Assembly: GCF_000429945.1 (NCBI RefSeq)
Contig: NZ_AUCV01000021.1
Span: forward strand, 1-64,000
Direction: 5' to 3'
DNA: 64,000 nt
Origin: Desulfogranum japonicum DSM 18378
GTDB lineage: Bacteria; Desulfobacterota; Desulfobulbia; Desulfobulbales; Desulfobulbaceae
This document shows, one piece after another, positions 17,905 to 27,935 of this stretch (position 1 is the first letter of the stretch; each line of letters begins with the position of its first letter). A program made the translations under genes and the position numbers. The notes under the pieces were generated by a model. That model saw nothing but the letters and a program-made list of their open reading frames with translations, had not been told where the DNA came from and searched no databases.

Positions 17905-19317
17905 ATGAGTACGCATTCCGATATCTGTATCCTTGGTGGAGGCATCTCCGGTCTCAGCGCCGCAACGTTTCTCTGTCATCACCACCCTGAAATACGCATT
18001 ACCCTTCTGGAGAAAAATGCGACCTCCGGGGGAGCCATACAAAGTTACAAACAAGATGGTTACCTGGCAGAATGGGGCCCCCACGGTTTTCTGGACAACT
18101 GCAAAGAGAGTAAAGAGCTCATTCAGTGGGCAGGCCTGGAAACCCAAAAAGAACTTGCGCCTTTAAACAAATTTGTCCGTTACGTCTGCCTTCAGGGCAA
18201 ATTGCAATGCATACCCCAGAAACCGTTGAAAATACTTGGCCAGCCACTGATACCTGTATCAGCAAAACTCCGTGTACTGGCAGATCTGTGGAAAACACCC
18301 TTACAGGGGGAACCAACAGTCGCGCAGTGGATTGAATACCGGTTTGGCAAACATCTCCTCCCCTTTGCCGACGCCGTATTTACCGGCACCTATGCGGGAG
18401 ACATCCAACGGCTGAAGATCGATGCTGTCATGCCGGGGGTCAGACAGCTTGAACAACAAGCAGGCTCAGTTATCCGTGGTATTCTCCATAAACTTTTTAA
18501 AGCAAAAAAAAATAATACCAAAAAACAGGGGAAAAAAGGCCTGCCTTCCATGACAAGCTTTGCAGGAGGCATGGGCCAGCTCCCCATCGCCCTGTCTGAG
18601 GCACTGGCCAGGAATCCACAGGTAACTCTTCATTATAACTCTGAAGCCGTCTCCATAGTTTTTCAGGATGATAGATGGATAGTAGAAACTGCAGATACTA
18701 CCTATACCTGCACGGACTTACTTGTCGCCTTGCCCATCAATGCCTGCCTGCCACTTCTCCAGCAATGTCCGAACATTCCCACTCCCCCATCCACCCAAGT
18801 CCCTGAGGCTGCGATAGCCTCGGTATTGCTTGGTTTTAACGCAGATGCACACATTCCCTTTGGCTTTGGATATCTGGCTCCTGAGCAGGAAAACCGCTTT
18901 CTTCTGGGAGCGTTGTTTTCCTCTCACATGTTTCCAGGGAGAGCACCAGAGGGAATGCAGTTGGTGGAGGCTCTGGTGGGAGGAAGAAGACACCCGGAAC
19001 GACTGCAGCTCACCGATGAAGAACTGGTCAGCCGTGCCTATGAGGATCTTTCCAGCCTCATGGATCTCCCTGCCCAGCCGGTATATTCCCATGTCTTGCG
19101 CTCCACGGCAGCTATCCCTCAACTTGAAGAGAATGCCACCACGTTATTTCATTGGCGTGAAGAACTACACGCAACTTTTCCTCACCTGCATATCTGCGGT
19201 TTTGGCTGGAAGGGGATTGGCCTAAATGACATGATCAAAGAAGGAGCCGCCATGGCTGAGCGCTGCGTTCGCCGACAAACAGATCAGGCTCCGGAACTCA
19301 AAGCAGTCTACTTTTAA
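17905..19317 (+). CDS. hemY: FAD-dependent protoporphyrinogen/coproporphyrinogen oxidase
   Basis: A 470-residue flavoprotein of the HemY/HemG (TIGR00562-type) group, which oxidises a porphyrinogen ring late in haem synthesis. The dinucleotide-binding motif is ICILGGGISGLSAATFL at the N-terminus. GGAIQSYKQDGYLAEWGPHG and FAGGMGQLPIALSEAL are typical, and the C-terminal ICGFGWKGIGLNDMIKEG is the FAD-closing motif. Whether the substrate is protoporphyrinogen or coproporphyrinogen cannot be judged from sequence alone. It stands alone, ends about 230 bp before a shared terminator, and is convergent with dnaA. Confidence 0.9.
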   Translation: MSTHSDICILGGGISGLSAATFLCHHHPEIRITLLEKNATSGGAIQSYKQDGYLAEWGPHGFLDNCKESKELIQWAGLETQKELAPLNKFVRYVCLQGKLQCIPQKPLKILGQPLIPVSAKLRVLADLWKTPLQGEPTVAQWIEYRFGKHLLPFADAVFTGTYAGDIQRLKIDAVMPGVRQLEQQAGSVIRGILHKLFKAKKNNTKKQGKKGLPSMTSFAGGMGQLPIALSEALARNPQVTLHYNSEAVSIVFQDDRWIVETADTTYTCTDLLVALPINACLPLLQQCPNIPTPPSTQVPEAAIASVLLGFNADAHIPFGFGYLAPEQENRFLLGALFSSHMFPGRAPEGMQLVEALVGGRRHPERLQLTDEELVSRAYEDLSSLMDLPAQPVYSHVLRSTAAIPQLEENATTLFHWREELHATFPHLHICGFGWKGIGLNDMIKEGAAMAERCVRRQTDQAPELKAVYF

Positions 19318-19449
19318 ACGAAGAGTTTCCGATAGGTTATCAACCCAGTGGTGAAGGTACTCCTTGTTATGGATCGCCGTAACTGCTTAGGGGAAAGCGA
19401 ACAACCTCAAAAAAAACACGTTTACAACCAGATACACACCATCCTGTTT

Positions 19450-19540
19450 TTTTTACAAGCAATCTGGTGCGGCATATAAAGTCATACGTAAACCAGGCTG
19501 ATCGCGGAAAGATCAGGTGCTTTGTGAACAGTTGCGGAGC
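19450..19540 (+). repeat. Three-hairpin dispersed repeat, copy B
   Basis: Second copy, between hemY and the terminator. CTGGT (19464-19468) pairs with ACCAG (19492-19496), and CTGAT (19498-19502) with ATCAG (19512-19516). The third hairpin is weaker (TGT-GA-ACA). It is very similar to copy A from the CTGGTGC word to the end, including GCGGAAAGATCAGGTGC. Confidence 0.75.
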
Positions 19541-19546
19541 AGCAAT

Positions 19547-19588
19547 AAAAAAATCCTGCATGGCATTAAAGCCATGCAGGATTTTTTT
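19547..19588. terminator. Bidirectional terminator between hemY and dnaA
   Basis: AAAAAAATCCTGCATGGC (19547-19564) and GCCATGCAGGATTTTTTT (19571-19588) form a perfect 18-bp stem with loop ATTAAA and T-tracts in both directions, serving the two convergent genes. Confidence 0.92.
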
Positions 19589-19614
19589 AGTCATTGGCAG
19601 AAAAACGAGAATCC

Positions 19615-20943
19615 TTATGATTTCAATTTTTCACACAGCATTTCCACCTGCTGCTTGGTTCCGCTTTTCTGCGACATGTCTCGTGTAATCACTTTTATCG
19701 CGTATAGTACAGTGGAGTGATCCCGATTATACATATTGCCGATATCGGCCAAGGACTCCTTTGTATATTTCCTGGTCAGATACATACCTATCTGACGGGG
19801 ATAGGTGATGGCACGTTTACGTGAACGTGACCTCAACTCTTCTGTGGTTACCTTAAACTGCCTGCCGATGAGGTCTCGAATAGTTTCAGCGTTGATATCC
19901 GCGGAATTTTCTACCAAAGACCCGAGAACTTCATTGATCAAAGCGGCATCCGGCGCTTTTTTACGCACACAGGACTTGGCTTTGATACCAAGGATAGCAC
20001 TCTCGATCTTCCGGATGTCACCTTTCAGTTTATCAGCAAGATGCTCGATCAGCTTTTTGCTCATCTTCAAATTGTTGACATTCACCTTATGCTCAATGAT
20101 ACGAGCACGGGTATCAAAATCAGGAGATTCAATATCAGTGACCAGCCCCGAGGTCATCCTGCTACGGAAGTCCTCATCCAACCCTTTAAGTTTCTTAGGC
20201 GACAACGCAGATGTCAAAATCACCCGCTGCCCGGACTTAATCAGGTAATCCAGAATAGTATTCAGTTCCTCCTGCGTTTTATTTTTTCCGATCAAAGTAT
20301 GGATATCCTCTACCAACAGGATCTCGCAGGAATTGAGATACTTTCTGGAAAACAAATCCATTGTATTGTTTTTCAGATTTTGCACCATATCCGCTGAAAA
20401 TTGTTGAGCTGTCAGGTATTGCAGCTTTGTGCCCGGTGCAACATCAAGAATTTTATGAACCACAGCCTGGGTAAGGTGGCTTTTACCCAACCCGGTTGAA
20501 CTGTTCATAAACAGGCAATTTCCGTACGTACGATCACCCACAGCCAATGCATGACACGCTGACTGGGCCAACATGTTGGATTCCCCTACCATGAACTCAT
20601 CAAAAGTAAACGCTGGATGCAGTGATCGATAACGAGATTGGACATCCTCAATGCCAGGCAATCGTAATTGACCTGAAGGATGTGGCGGAGCTACCTGCAA
20701 CGGCTTCTGAGGCCCGGCTTGCAGACGTATACCACCTTTTACGCCCATTTTTTGGGCTATATCCTGGATTAGTTGTAAATAGCGGTCCTCAACCCAGGCA
20801 CAAAAAAAACGATCTGGTCCAATCAAGTCGAGATTCTGGTCATTAACAAACTGGCACTCCAGCGGTTTGATCCAGAGGTTGAATTCACTCTTTGGTAGAG
20901 ACGCCTCCAACGATGATTTAATTGCGCTCCACACCATAGGCAT
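19615..20943 (-). CDS. dnaA: Chromosomal replication initiator DnaA, divergent
   Basis: A 442-residue protein with the full DnaA plan: an N-terminal domain (WSAIKSSLEASLPKSEFNLW), a short linker, an AAA+ domain opening FTFDEFMVGESN, and a C-terminal DNA-binding domain with RKRAITYPRQIGMYLTRKYT and the signature NRDHSTVLYAIK. The ATPase motifs are unusual. Walker A reads NSSTGLGKSHL, with Ser where the first Gly is expected, and Walker B reads ILLVEDIHTLIGK instead of a DD-containing form. The Arg finger is FRSRMTSGL. It may be the main initiator or a second paralogue; dnaN/recF/gyrB do not adjoin it. The start may instead be the ATG at 20937, better spaced from AAAGGA. Confidence 0.9.
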   Translation of the reverse strand: MPMVWSAIKSSLEASLPKSEFNLWIKPLECQFVNDQNLDLIGPDRFFCAWVEDRYLQLIQDIAQKMGVKGGIRLQAGPQKPLQVAPPHPSGQLRLPGIEDVQSRYRSLHPAFTFDEFMVGESNMLAQSACHALAVGDRTYGNCLFMNSSTGLGKSHLTQAVVHKILDVAPGTKLQYLTAQQFSADMVQNLKNNTMDLFSRKYLNSCEILLVEDIHTLIGKNKTQEELNTILDYLIKSGQRVILTSALSPKKLKGLDEDFRSRMTSGLVTDIESPDFDTRARIIEHKVNVNNLKMSKKLIEHLADKLKGDIRKIESAILGIKAKSCVRKKAPDAALINEVLGSLVENSADINAETIRDLIGRQFKVTTEELRSRSRKRAITYPRQIGMYLTRKYTKESLADIGNMYNRDHSTVLYAIKVITRDMSQKSGTKQQVEMLCEKLKS

Positions 20944-21643
20944 TTTCCTTTGAGGTTAATAAGTTATTGTAAATAAATGGGGACAAGTAACGGACCCGTA
21001 CTTTGAAAGAATGTGGTCTGATCTACTGAAAATCGTCTCTATGGTCAAAAGTGATTTTCAGTGATTTAAGCGGCAAAATCAAGGTCACTGGATTATTTAT
21101 CAAGATAATGAAATATTCAGGGAATAGAGCACAAGCTCAGCCTATCTTGTCCCGCTATCGAAGATTTTCAGTTTTCAACAGAAATCAAAAATTATATCAG
21201 CAATTTAATAGAGAGACTCACAAGTTATTAACAATCTGTTAACAAAATGATAACTTAATAAAGCTTCAAATAGCTCAATAAATCTTCTTATTCCTCTATT
21301 TTCAGGTTACGTGACATCGGCCTTCTTTAATCCCCCATGGCTGCGGGTTTTTTGAATAAAATAAATGAGGAAAAAAAATGTCTGTTTTAAAACCTCCCTC
21401 TTAAATATCTTTTTCAATTTCAAAATCGTTATTAACTGTTATTACGTTTTTTTTGAGCACCTCCCACAGTAAAAAACAACCGAAAACACACGGCAAATAC
21501 TCAATAAATTGACCATTCTTGGTCTATAGCCAGATCTTGCAAAAAATGGATTTATGGAGTGTTAAATATCATGGGAAGGTCTACTGCAGGTGATAATGCA
21601 GCCTGTCCTTCAATGGCCGCGTATTGTCAACTTCTGGACGGCA
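20944..21643. other. AT-rich 700-bp leader of dnaA, possible oriC
   Basis: No gene is supported. The region is strongly AT-rich, with runs such as TTTTAAAACC and TTAAATATC. A 9-mer GTTATTAAC occurs at 21224-21232 and 21428-21436, with the related GTTAATAAG at 20955-20963 and GTTAACA at 21238-21244. The frame TTATTAACA (21225-21233) differs from the DnaA box TTATNCACA by one base. An origin or an autoregulated dnaA promoter both fit. No perfect canonical DnaA box was found, so the call is tentative. Confidence 0.35.
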
Positions 21644-22420
21644 TCACCCACGGGATTTACCAGCCTGGCCGGGGGGCAAAATGGAGGTACTGGTTGCATA
21701 AGATCTGGAAACACTTCTGGCGACTGTCAGTACGTGAATCTCTGAAGGAGCAGCCTTCCTCAGTATTCGACAGCATGCATTCACCGTGGACCCGGTTGTA
21801 TACACATCGTCTATGAGCAAAACCTTTTTATTTTTTACTGCCTCAAATGATGTCAGGGCAAAGCTATCTTTCAGGTTAGCACGCCTTTCTTTGCCACTGA
21901 GACTGGATTGAGGAATGGTGTTTTTTGTCCGAACAAGGGCTGTTACATTAAGCAGGGCTTTATTTTCAGGTAACAATTGACGGGCGAGAAGAATGGACTG
22001 ATTGAATCCGCGTTGACGTAACCTCTTAATATGGAGGGGAACAGGAACAATGATATCAATCTCGGGAAGGCCGGTAAGCAAACCGTACTTTTCGACGAGG
22101 GAAGACAGAGTGGGAACGACTTCGGTCCGACCGGAAAATTTCAGTTTGACCAGTAATTCTGTAAGCGGTGGCTGATAATAGAACAGAGACCTGCAAGACT
22201 CATAAACCGGAGCATTACTCAGGCACTGGCCGCAAAGATGATCTTCTCCACCGGGAAAAGGTTCTCCGCAGCAGGTGCACAGCGGAGAAACCAATGGCCT
22301 GATATTGGCCAGGCAGTACTCACAAAAAAGCGGCGGCAGGGAATAATCCAACCGCCGCTCACAGGATAAACATCTGGGAGGAAAAACAAGATCGTGGAAG
22401 GCTCGGAGCAATCCAAACAC
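21644..22420 (-). CDS. ComF-family phosphoribosyltransferase-like protein
   Basis: A 258-residue protein. The N-terminal double zinc-finger has FPPRCLSCERRL, FCEYCL, LCTCCGEPF and LCGQC (four CxxC pairs). Next comes FYYQPPLTELLVKLKFSGR, the family linker. The phosphoribosyltransferase fold includes VPLHIKRLRQRGFNQS and the PRPP motif VLLIDDVYTTGSTVNAC. ComF proteins take part in DNA uptake in some bacteria and are widespread elsewhere with unclear roles. The start is GTG at 22420, preceded by GGGGAGAAAC. No other competence genes are nearby. Confidence 0.92.
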   Translation of the reverse strand: MFGLLRAFHDLVFPPRCLSCERRLDYSLPPLFCEYCLANIRPLVSPLCTCCGEPFPGGEDHLCGQCLSNAPVYESCRSLFYYQPPLTELLVKLKFSGRTEVVPTLSSLVEKYGLLTGLPEIDIIVPVPLHIKRLRQRGFNQSILLARQLLPENKALLNVTALVRTKNTIPQSSLSGKERRANLKDSFALTSFEAVKNKKVLLIDDVYTTGSTVNACCRILRKAAPSEIHVLTVARSVSRSYATSTSILPPGQAGKSRG

Positions 22421-22506
22421 GTTTCTCCCCTTACAGTGTGTCAGCAGTACTTCAAAAAGCTTTTACCTTGCGCCATAGCCGTTGAGTCGTGCTGCCCACC
22501 TGTTGA

Positions 22507-23724
22507 TCAGATATTGGCAATAATGGCATCACCAAAGCCGGAACAGGACAATTCATTTGCACCATCCATTTGCCGGGCAAGGTCATAGGTGACGTTCTTC
22601 TCTGTTATGGTTTTTTCCAAAGCCTTTTTCACAGCATCAGCTGCTTCCTGCCAGCCAAGATATTCAAGCATCATCACTCCGGACAGGAGCACCGAGCCGG
22701 GATTGACTTTATCCAGACCAGCATATTTTGGCGCCGTACCATGGGTAGCCTCAAATATGGCTATGCCGTCGCCAATGTTTGCTCCGGGAGCAATACCAAG
22801 ACCTCCTACCTGGGCGGCCAGGGCATCAGACATGTAATCACCGTTGAGGTTGGGCATTGCCAGCACCGAATATTCCTTTGGTCTCAGCAGAATCTGTTGA
22901 AACATGGCGTCTGCAATACGATCTTTGATCAGAATTTTACCCTCAGGCATCTTCCCATCGTATTTATCCCACAGCTCATCTTCGGAAATGGTCACCTCGC
23001 CGAATTCTTCGGCTGCCAGCTCATAGCCCCAATTGCGAAAAGCACCTTCCGTATATTTCATGATATTGCCCTTATGAACCAGGGTAACCGAATCCCTGTT
23101 GTGATCAATGGCATACTGCACGGCTTTGCGTACAAGACGCTTAGTACCGAATTCTGAAACAGGTTTGATGCCGATACCTGAATTATCACGAATTTCTGCG
23201 CCAATTTCGCTCCGTAAAAATTCAATGACCTTGTTTGCATCTGGGCTGCCGGCCTGCCACTCTATACCGGCGTAAACATCTTCCGTATTTTCACGAAAGA
23301 TAACCATATCAACGTCTTCAGGATTCTTGACAGGCGATACAACCCCCTGGTAATAGCGCACAGGACGAACACAGGCATACAGGTCCAACACCTGACGCAG
23401 GGTCACATTCAGACTGCGCATTCCTTCACCCACCGGGGTAGTTAATGGGCCTTTAATATTGACTACATATTTTTTCAGGGCATCTATTGTATCCTGGGGC
23501 AGCCATTCTCCTGTCTGCTCAAACGCTTTTTCACCGGCCAACACTTCGAGCCAATGAATTTTTCTATTTCCAGAATATGCTTTTTCCACAGCTGCATCCA
23601 GGACCCTGGAAGCGGCGCGCCAGATGTCGGGTCCGATACCGTCTCCCTCAATAAAAGGAATAATGGGATCGTCAGGTACAGTGATCGAGCCATCCGAGTT
23701 AATAGTTATTACGTTGCCAGCCAA
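22507..23724 (-). CDS. icd: NADP-dependent isocitrate dehydrogenase
   Basis: A 405-residue TCA-cycle enzyme oxidising isocitrate to 2-oxoglutarate and CO2. Family features are [16 protein letters not shown], the substrate loop [15 protein letters not shown] with the regulatory Ser, [30 protein letters not shown] and the metal-binding [18 protein letters not shown]. Length is normal for the E. coli type. The start is TTG at 23724 because GGAGG lies at 23730-23734 at correct spacing; the upstream TTG at 23757 has no such signal and adds unconserved residues. It is divergent from plsC. Confidence 0.95.
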   Translation of the reverse strand: MAGNVITINSDGSITVPDDPIIPFIEGDGIGPDIWRAASRVLDAAVEKAYSGNRKIHWLEVLAGEKAFEQTGEWLPQDTIDALKKYVVNIKGPLTTPVGEGMRSLNVTLRQVLDLYACVRPVRYYQGVVSPVKNPEDVDMVIFRENTEDVYAGIEWQAGSPDANKVIEFLRSEIGAEIRDNSGIGIKPVSEFGTKRLVRKAVQYAIDHNRDSVTLVHKGNIMKYTEGAFRNWGYELAAEEFGEVTISEDELWDKYDGKMPEGKILIKDRIADAMFQQILLRPKEYSVLAMPNLNGDYMSDALAAQVGGLGIAPGANIGDGIAIFEATHGTAPKYAGLDKVNPGSVLLSGVMMLEYLGWQEAADAVKKALEKTITEKNVTYDLARQMDGANELSCSGFGDAIIANI

Positions 23725-24125
23725 AGCAGCCTCCTTTGAATAAAGAACAATAGACAAGATATACTTATCATGGAAATATCAACTAGTTATGTTCTTAAAT
23801 AGTATCAAGAAATACGACTATATTCGATTGCAGGACTCACGTCAATCGTACCAAGCATATGTCGTGTTTTTAACTCGAACGTATCACAAATATTTTGACA
23901 AATACTATAAACATTACATATCTACACAGATATTAGGATTTCTGCTCACAATAAAACATAGGGCCGTTCCCTGGCAACAGACTATCTCCAACAGCCTATA
24001 TTTAAAAAGAACAGCTAAACAGTATTTCCGGATGACACTTGCTAAATTCACCATGCCGGGTATATTCGGCCCTACCCTCATCTTCCATAAACAGTTTTAT
24101 ATTAACATAAACACGGTAACGCCAG
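23725..24125. other. Intergenic region between divergent icd and plsC
   Basis: About 400 bp, AT-rich. It contains the icd ribosome binding site and presumably both promoters. TTGACA at 23895-23900 on the plus strand could be the -35 of the plsC promoter, but the -10 partner is poor. Short open frames here lack family features and are not called. Confidence 0.5.
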
Positions 24126-24845
24126 ATGTCCGTACTCCAATTCATCCGCGCCCTTTTTCTTTTGATTATTGCTTTTCCGCTGACCATCGTTATCTCCACT
24201 CTTGCGCTAATGGATATTACGATTTTTAGAAAAGATGTGGAGAAAGCACATTTTTTTCCACGGGCATGGGGCCGTATCATTTGCTCAATTGTAGGTGTAA
24301 AAGTCAATATCGAAGGATTGGAAAACATCCGGCAGGAAGACACCTATATTTTTGCCGCCAACCATGCCAGCCAATTCGATATTTTTGCCTTTCAAGGGTA
24401 CTTCCCCCACAGTTTTCGCTGGATTGCCAAAAAGGAACTGTTTAATATCCCTGTTTTTGGGAGAGCCATGCGAAAGGTAGGCTATATTTCCATTGATCGG
24501 TCAAAAGGACGTCAGGCGCTGAAAAGCCTTGAGGAGGCTGCCAGGCAGATATCTTCTGGAAAATCAGTACTCATTTTCCCGGAAGGCACCCGCACCCCTG
24601 ACGGAAAAATGGCAGACTTCAAGGCAGGTGCTATTCTGCTTGCTATCAAGGCAGGTGTTCCAGTTGTCCCCCTGGCTTTCATCAACTCGTATAACATCCT
24701 CCCGAAAGGCAAGCTCCTCGCCAATTCGGGTACGGTAACCATCCGAATCGGCAGCCCCATAGCGACAGATCATTATCAAAGCAAGGACAAACAGGCTCTG
24801 ACCCGCGAGCTGCAACAAAAGGTACAGTTATTGCATGACAAATAA
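24126..24845 (+). CDS. plsC: 1-acyl-sn-glycerol-3-phosphate acyltransferase
   Basis: A 239-residue membrane-bound enzyme adding the second acyl chain to lysophosphatidate. One N-terminal membrane helix (LFLLIIAFPLTIVISTLALM) precedes the acyltransferase motifs: NHASQFD (H-x4-D, catalytic), GYISIDRSKGRQ (motif II), LIFPEGTRTPDG (motif III) and VPVVPLAFIN (motif IV). Length is typical. No strong ribosome binding site is visible before the ATG. Confidence 0.95.
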   Translation: MSVLQFIRALFLLIIAFPLTIVISTLALMDITIFRKDVEKAHFFPRAWGRIICSIVGVKVNIEGLENIRQEDTYIFAANHASQFDIFAFQGYFPHSFRWIAKKELFNIPVFGRAMRKVGYISIDRSKGRQALKSLEEAARQISSGKSVLIFPEGTRTPDGKMADFKAGAILLAIKAGVPVVPLAFINSYNILPKGKLLANSGTVTIRIGSPIATDHYQSKDKQALTRELQQKVQLLHDK

Positions 24846-25234
24846 TCACGTTTCCTCTGGTTGCCCGACTGTCCCACATTTAATATTTTGGGGAAAAAGT
24901 CACCCTGTCGGCCAACACATATACGGCGGACGTATTCAAAGAGAGGGAGCCAACCAATGAATCATATTATAATTCTTTGCAAAATCAGGGATACATGTCA
25001 TAATAACAGCTAAAAAGATACCATAGAGGCCTCCCCCACTCAGCGGGCAGGTCCATAGACATCACCACTACACGGTATATACCGGGAAGCGGTTGTCTGC
25101 ATGTCAGGAAACGACATTGGATCGTTGAATCCAAAGATATTGTAGTCAGATCATCAAGGATAAGGTCCATCTCTGTTCCAGACATATATGCACAGCTTCC
25201 ATACCCAGGATTCATAGTAAACAGGATCACTTTG
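24846..25234. other. Intergenic region before bamA
   Basis: About 390 bp without a convincing gene. An 81-codon minus-strand frame (24985-25230) has a composition compatible with a small protein but no recognised family and would run against the bamA leader. Apart from the AGGA ribosome binding site for bamA at about 25222, no clear signal is seen. Confidence 0.5.
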
Positions 25235-27904
25235 ATGCGTGCTTACACTCTATTTCCCAGGCGTTTTGGCAACTCCATCACCTTTTATCTGCTAGGTTTG
25301 CTGCTGTTTACCGCCTCAATTGCACAGGCTCTGGAACAGAATACAGCTTTTCTGCCTCTGAAAATTAACGCCTCTGCTCCTGATCTTCTGAGACAGAGAG
25401 CAGACGAGGCCCTGCAGAAAGCACTTCTGGCCAAAGGCTTCACCATGATATCCAGGAGCCAGGCTTCTTCCATGGCCAACTACACGGGAACCTGGCCACC
25501 CAAGGCGTCCCTGCTCTCTACAATTGCAGGAACATCGGGCTATGATTACGTGGCAACAGGCAGCCTGACACAGCTTGGAGAAAGGGTAAGCATCGACTTC
25601 TCGGTTTTTGATCTCCTGCAGCCTCAGTCGCCTTTCACTTCTTTTAAAGAAGGAAACAGTAGAGACCTGGAAGCCCTCGTCAACAGTGCGGTAACAGAAG
25701 CACTGGGCTACTCCAACCGTAGATTCTCCGTTGCTTCCATTGCTCCGGCAGGCAATCTGCGTATTGACTCCGGGGCTATTCTCAGAAAAATAACTACCAA
25801 ACCAGGCGATATTTATGATCCCGCCACGTTGCGTGAGGATCTGAAATCTGTTTTCAGCATGGGATATTTCGACAATGTCGAAATTGAAGCCACAGATAGC
25901 GCAAAAGGTAAAAACATCATTTTTCGCGTACAGGAAAAACCGCTGATCGGCTCCCTCACCATTACGGGAACAGATCATATCAAAGAGAAAGATGTTAAAG
26001 ATGCTGCGAATATTTCGGAAAACAGCATCCTTAACCCCACCAAGGTAAACGAGGCGGTCACCCGAATAAAGGAACTTTACAAATCCAAAGGATATTATAA
26101 CACAACGGTTGATGCCCAGGTCAGCTACCCGGGTAAAGACAATGCAGAGATACAATTTGTCATTGATGAAGGGGAAAAGATAACCATCGAGGAGATCAGC
26201 TTCCAAGGCAACAAGTCTTTTGATGCTGATGATCTGGAAGACGTTATCCAGACAGGGACATATGCATGGTGGCTTTCCTGGCTCACCGATGCCGGTGTAC
26301 TTAAAATGGATATCCTGAAGCAGGATGCTGCTCGTGTTAATGCCTATTATCACAACCATGGGTTTATCGAGGCTAAGGTCGGTGACCCCATTGTAGAACA
26401 GAAGGATGGCGACCTGTATGTGACCTTTCCCATTGAAGAAGGACCACGTTACCGTGTAGGTGTTGTAGACATCGACGGTGACCTGATTAAAGATAAAAGT
26501 GAACTGATCGATATGCTGAAGATTCGTGAAGAGCCTTTTCTTAACAGACAGACTCTGCGCGAAGATGCGACCAGACTTCAAGACCTGTACGCTGAAAACG
26601 GATACGCTTTTGCAGAGATTGCTCCAGAGATAAAAAAAGCAGAAGAGGGGCAGCGAGTGGACATCCAGCTTACCATAAGCAAGGGATCCCTGGTCTACTT
26701 CAACCGTATTGTTATTGAGGGCAATACCAGAACACGGGAAAATGTCATCCGTCGAGATCTGGCCGTGAAAGAAGGCGGAGTGTTTGATTCCAAAGCGATT
26801 CGCACCTCAACCCAGAAACTTCAGCGTCTTGGATATTTTGAAGAGGTCAATGTCACACCCAAGCCGACCTTAAATGAGGACCAGATGGATGTGGTTGTGG
26901 ATGTCAAGGAAAAGGCTACCGGGCAATTCAGCATAGGTGCCGGTTACTCTTCTTCCGAAAACCTGATATTTATGGGAGAAATCAAAGAAGATAACATCTT
27001 TGGTACCGGTAATAACTTGTCTCTTGCCGCAAACCTGAGCAGCACCACAACCAGATACAACCTGAATTTCACCAACCCACGTCTGTTTGATTCCCAGATC
27101 TCTGCAGGTTTCGAACTCTTCAACTGGGAACGTGAATATGATGATTACACCAAAGATTCCACGGGTGCAGGTATAAACTTCGGCCATCCATTCTGGGAAA
27201 AATGGCGTATCTACTATGGCTACACCATCTCAGATACAGATCTGACAGATATTTCGGAAGATGCTTCTGTGGTTATCACCCGTTCAAAAGATATCCACCT
27301 TACCAGCGAAGGACGCGTCTCTCTTGTTCGAGATACCCGTAATCATCGTTTCATCCCAACCAGCGGGTCCAGAAATTCCATCGGAGTGCGTTACGCAGGC
27401 GGTCCCCTTGGCGGTGATGCCCAGTTTACAAAAGTTGAAGGCTCATCATCATGGTATTTTCCACTTGCCTGGGATATGGCGTTTCACGTCAAGGCTGCTG
27501 CAGGCCAGGTCTTTGAAAACGAGGATGATAAACTCCCTGTATACGAGCACTTCTACCTTGGCGGCATGCGTTCCATCAGAGGGTTTGACTCCCTTTCCAT
27601 CAGCCCTATTGATGAAGAGACTGGAGAAAAAATCGGTGGTGACAAGATGTGGTACAGTAATGTCTCTGTCATTTTCCCGTTGGTTAAAGATATGGGAATG
27701 ATGGGTGAAGTATTTACCGATTTCGGAAATGTGTATGCCGTTGAAGAAGACTGGGATTTCGGTGATTACAAGAAAAGCGCCGGTGTAGGTATATTGTGGC
27801 TGTCTCCGCTTGGCCCGCTGCGTCTCGCATGGGGATACAATCTCGATCAACAGGACGGCGAAGACAGTTCTAACTGGGACTTCAGCATGGGTGGTACCTT
27901 CTGA
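25235..27904 (+). CDS. bamA: Outer-membrane assembly factor BamA with extra N-terminal domain
   Basis: An 889-residue Omp85 protein that inserts beta-barrels into the outer membrane. A signal peptide (FYLLGLLLFTASIAQAL) precedes about 150 residues of an extra domain (NTAFLPLKINASAPDLLRQR and onward) resembling the nucleotide-free FlgO/TolB-N type. Five POTRA domains follow (about 165-560; repeats such as ITGTDHIKEKDV and IEGNTRTRENVIRRDL). The 16-strand barrel contains the conserved IRGFDSLSISP loop and ends in Phe (GGTF). The ATG at 25235 has AGGA upstream; the TTG before it does not start a better signal. It is followed 31 bp later by mfd. Confidence 0.95.
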   Translation: MRAYTLFPRRFGNSITFYLLGLLLFTASIAQALEQNTAFLPLKINASAPDLLRQRADEALQKALLAKGFTMISRSQASSMANYTGTWPPKASLLSTIAGTSGYDYVATGSLTQLGERVSIDFSVFDLLQPQSPFTSFKEGNSRDLEALVNSAVTEALGYSNRRFSVASIAPAGNLRIDSGAILRKITTKPGDIYDPATLREDLKSVFSMGYFDNVEIEATDSAKGKNIIFRVQEKPLIGSLTITGTDHIKEKDVKDAANISENSILNPTKVNEAVTRIKELYKSKGYYNTTVDAQVSYPGKDNAEIQFVIDEGEKITIEEISFQGNKSFDADDLEDVIQTGTYAWWLSWLTDAGVLKMDILKQDAARVNAYYHNHGFIEAKVGDPIVEQKDGDLYVTFPIEEGPRYRVGVVDIDGDLIKDKSELIDMLKIREEPFLNRQTLREDATRLQDLYAENGYAFAEIAPEIKKAEEGQRVDIQLTISKGSLVYFNRIVIEGNTRTRENVIRRDLAVKEGGVFDSKAIRTSTQKLQRLGYFEEVNVTPKPTLNEDQMDVVVDVKEKATGQFSIGAGYSSSENLIFMGEIKEDNIFGTGNNLSLAANLSSTTTRYNLNFTNPRLFDSQISAGFELFNWEREYDDYTKDSTGAGINFGHPFWEKWRIYYGYTISDTDLTDISEDASVVITRSKDIHLTSEGRVSLVRDTRNHRFIPTSGSRNSIGVRYAGGPLGGDAQFTKVEGSSSWYFPLAWDMAFHVKAAAGQVFENEDDKLPVYEHFYLGGMRSIRGFDSLSISPIDEETGEKIGGDKMWYSNVSVIFPLVKDMGMMGEVFTDFGNVYAVEEDWDFGDYKKSAGVGILWLSPLGPLRLAWGYNLDQQDGEDSSNWDFSMGGTF

Positions 27905-27935
27905 TGTTCTGTCCTTTTCTCATACGCTGTAAATA

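Noticed and set aside
20944-21643. Confident oriC call
   Set aside because: No exact TTATNCACA box, no dnaN or gyrB neighbours, and GC skew could not be computed; kept only as a tentative feature.
24985-25230. 81-codon minus-strand frame before bamA
   Set aside because: No recognised family, no ribosome binding site, and it occupies the bamA leader. Conservation in relatives would be needed to accept it.
25316-26581. 421-codon minus-strand frame
   Set aside because: Antisense shadow of bamA with no recognisable domain.
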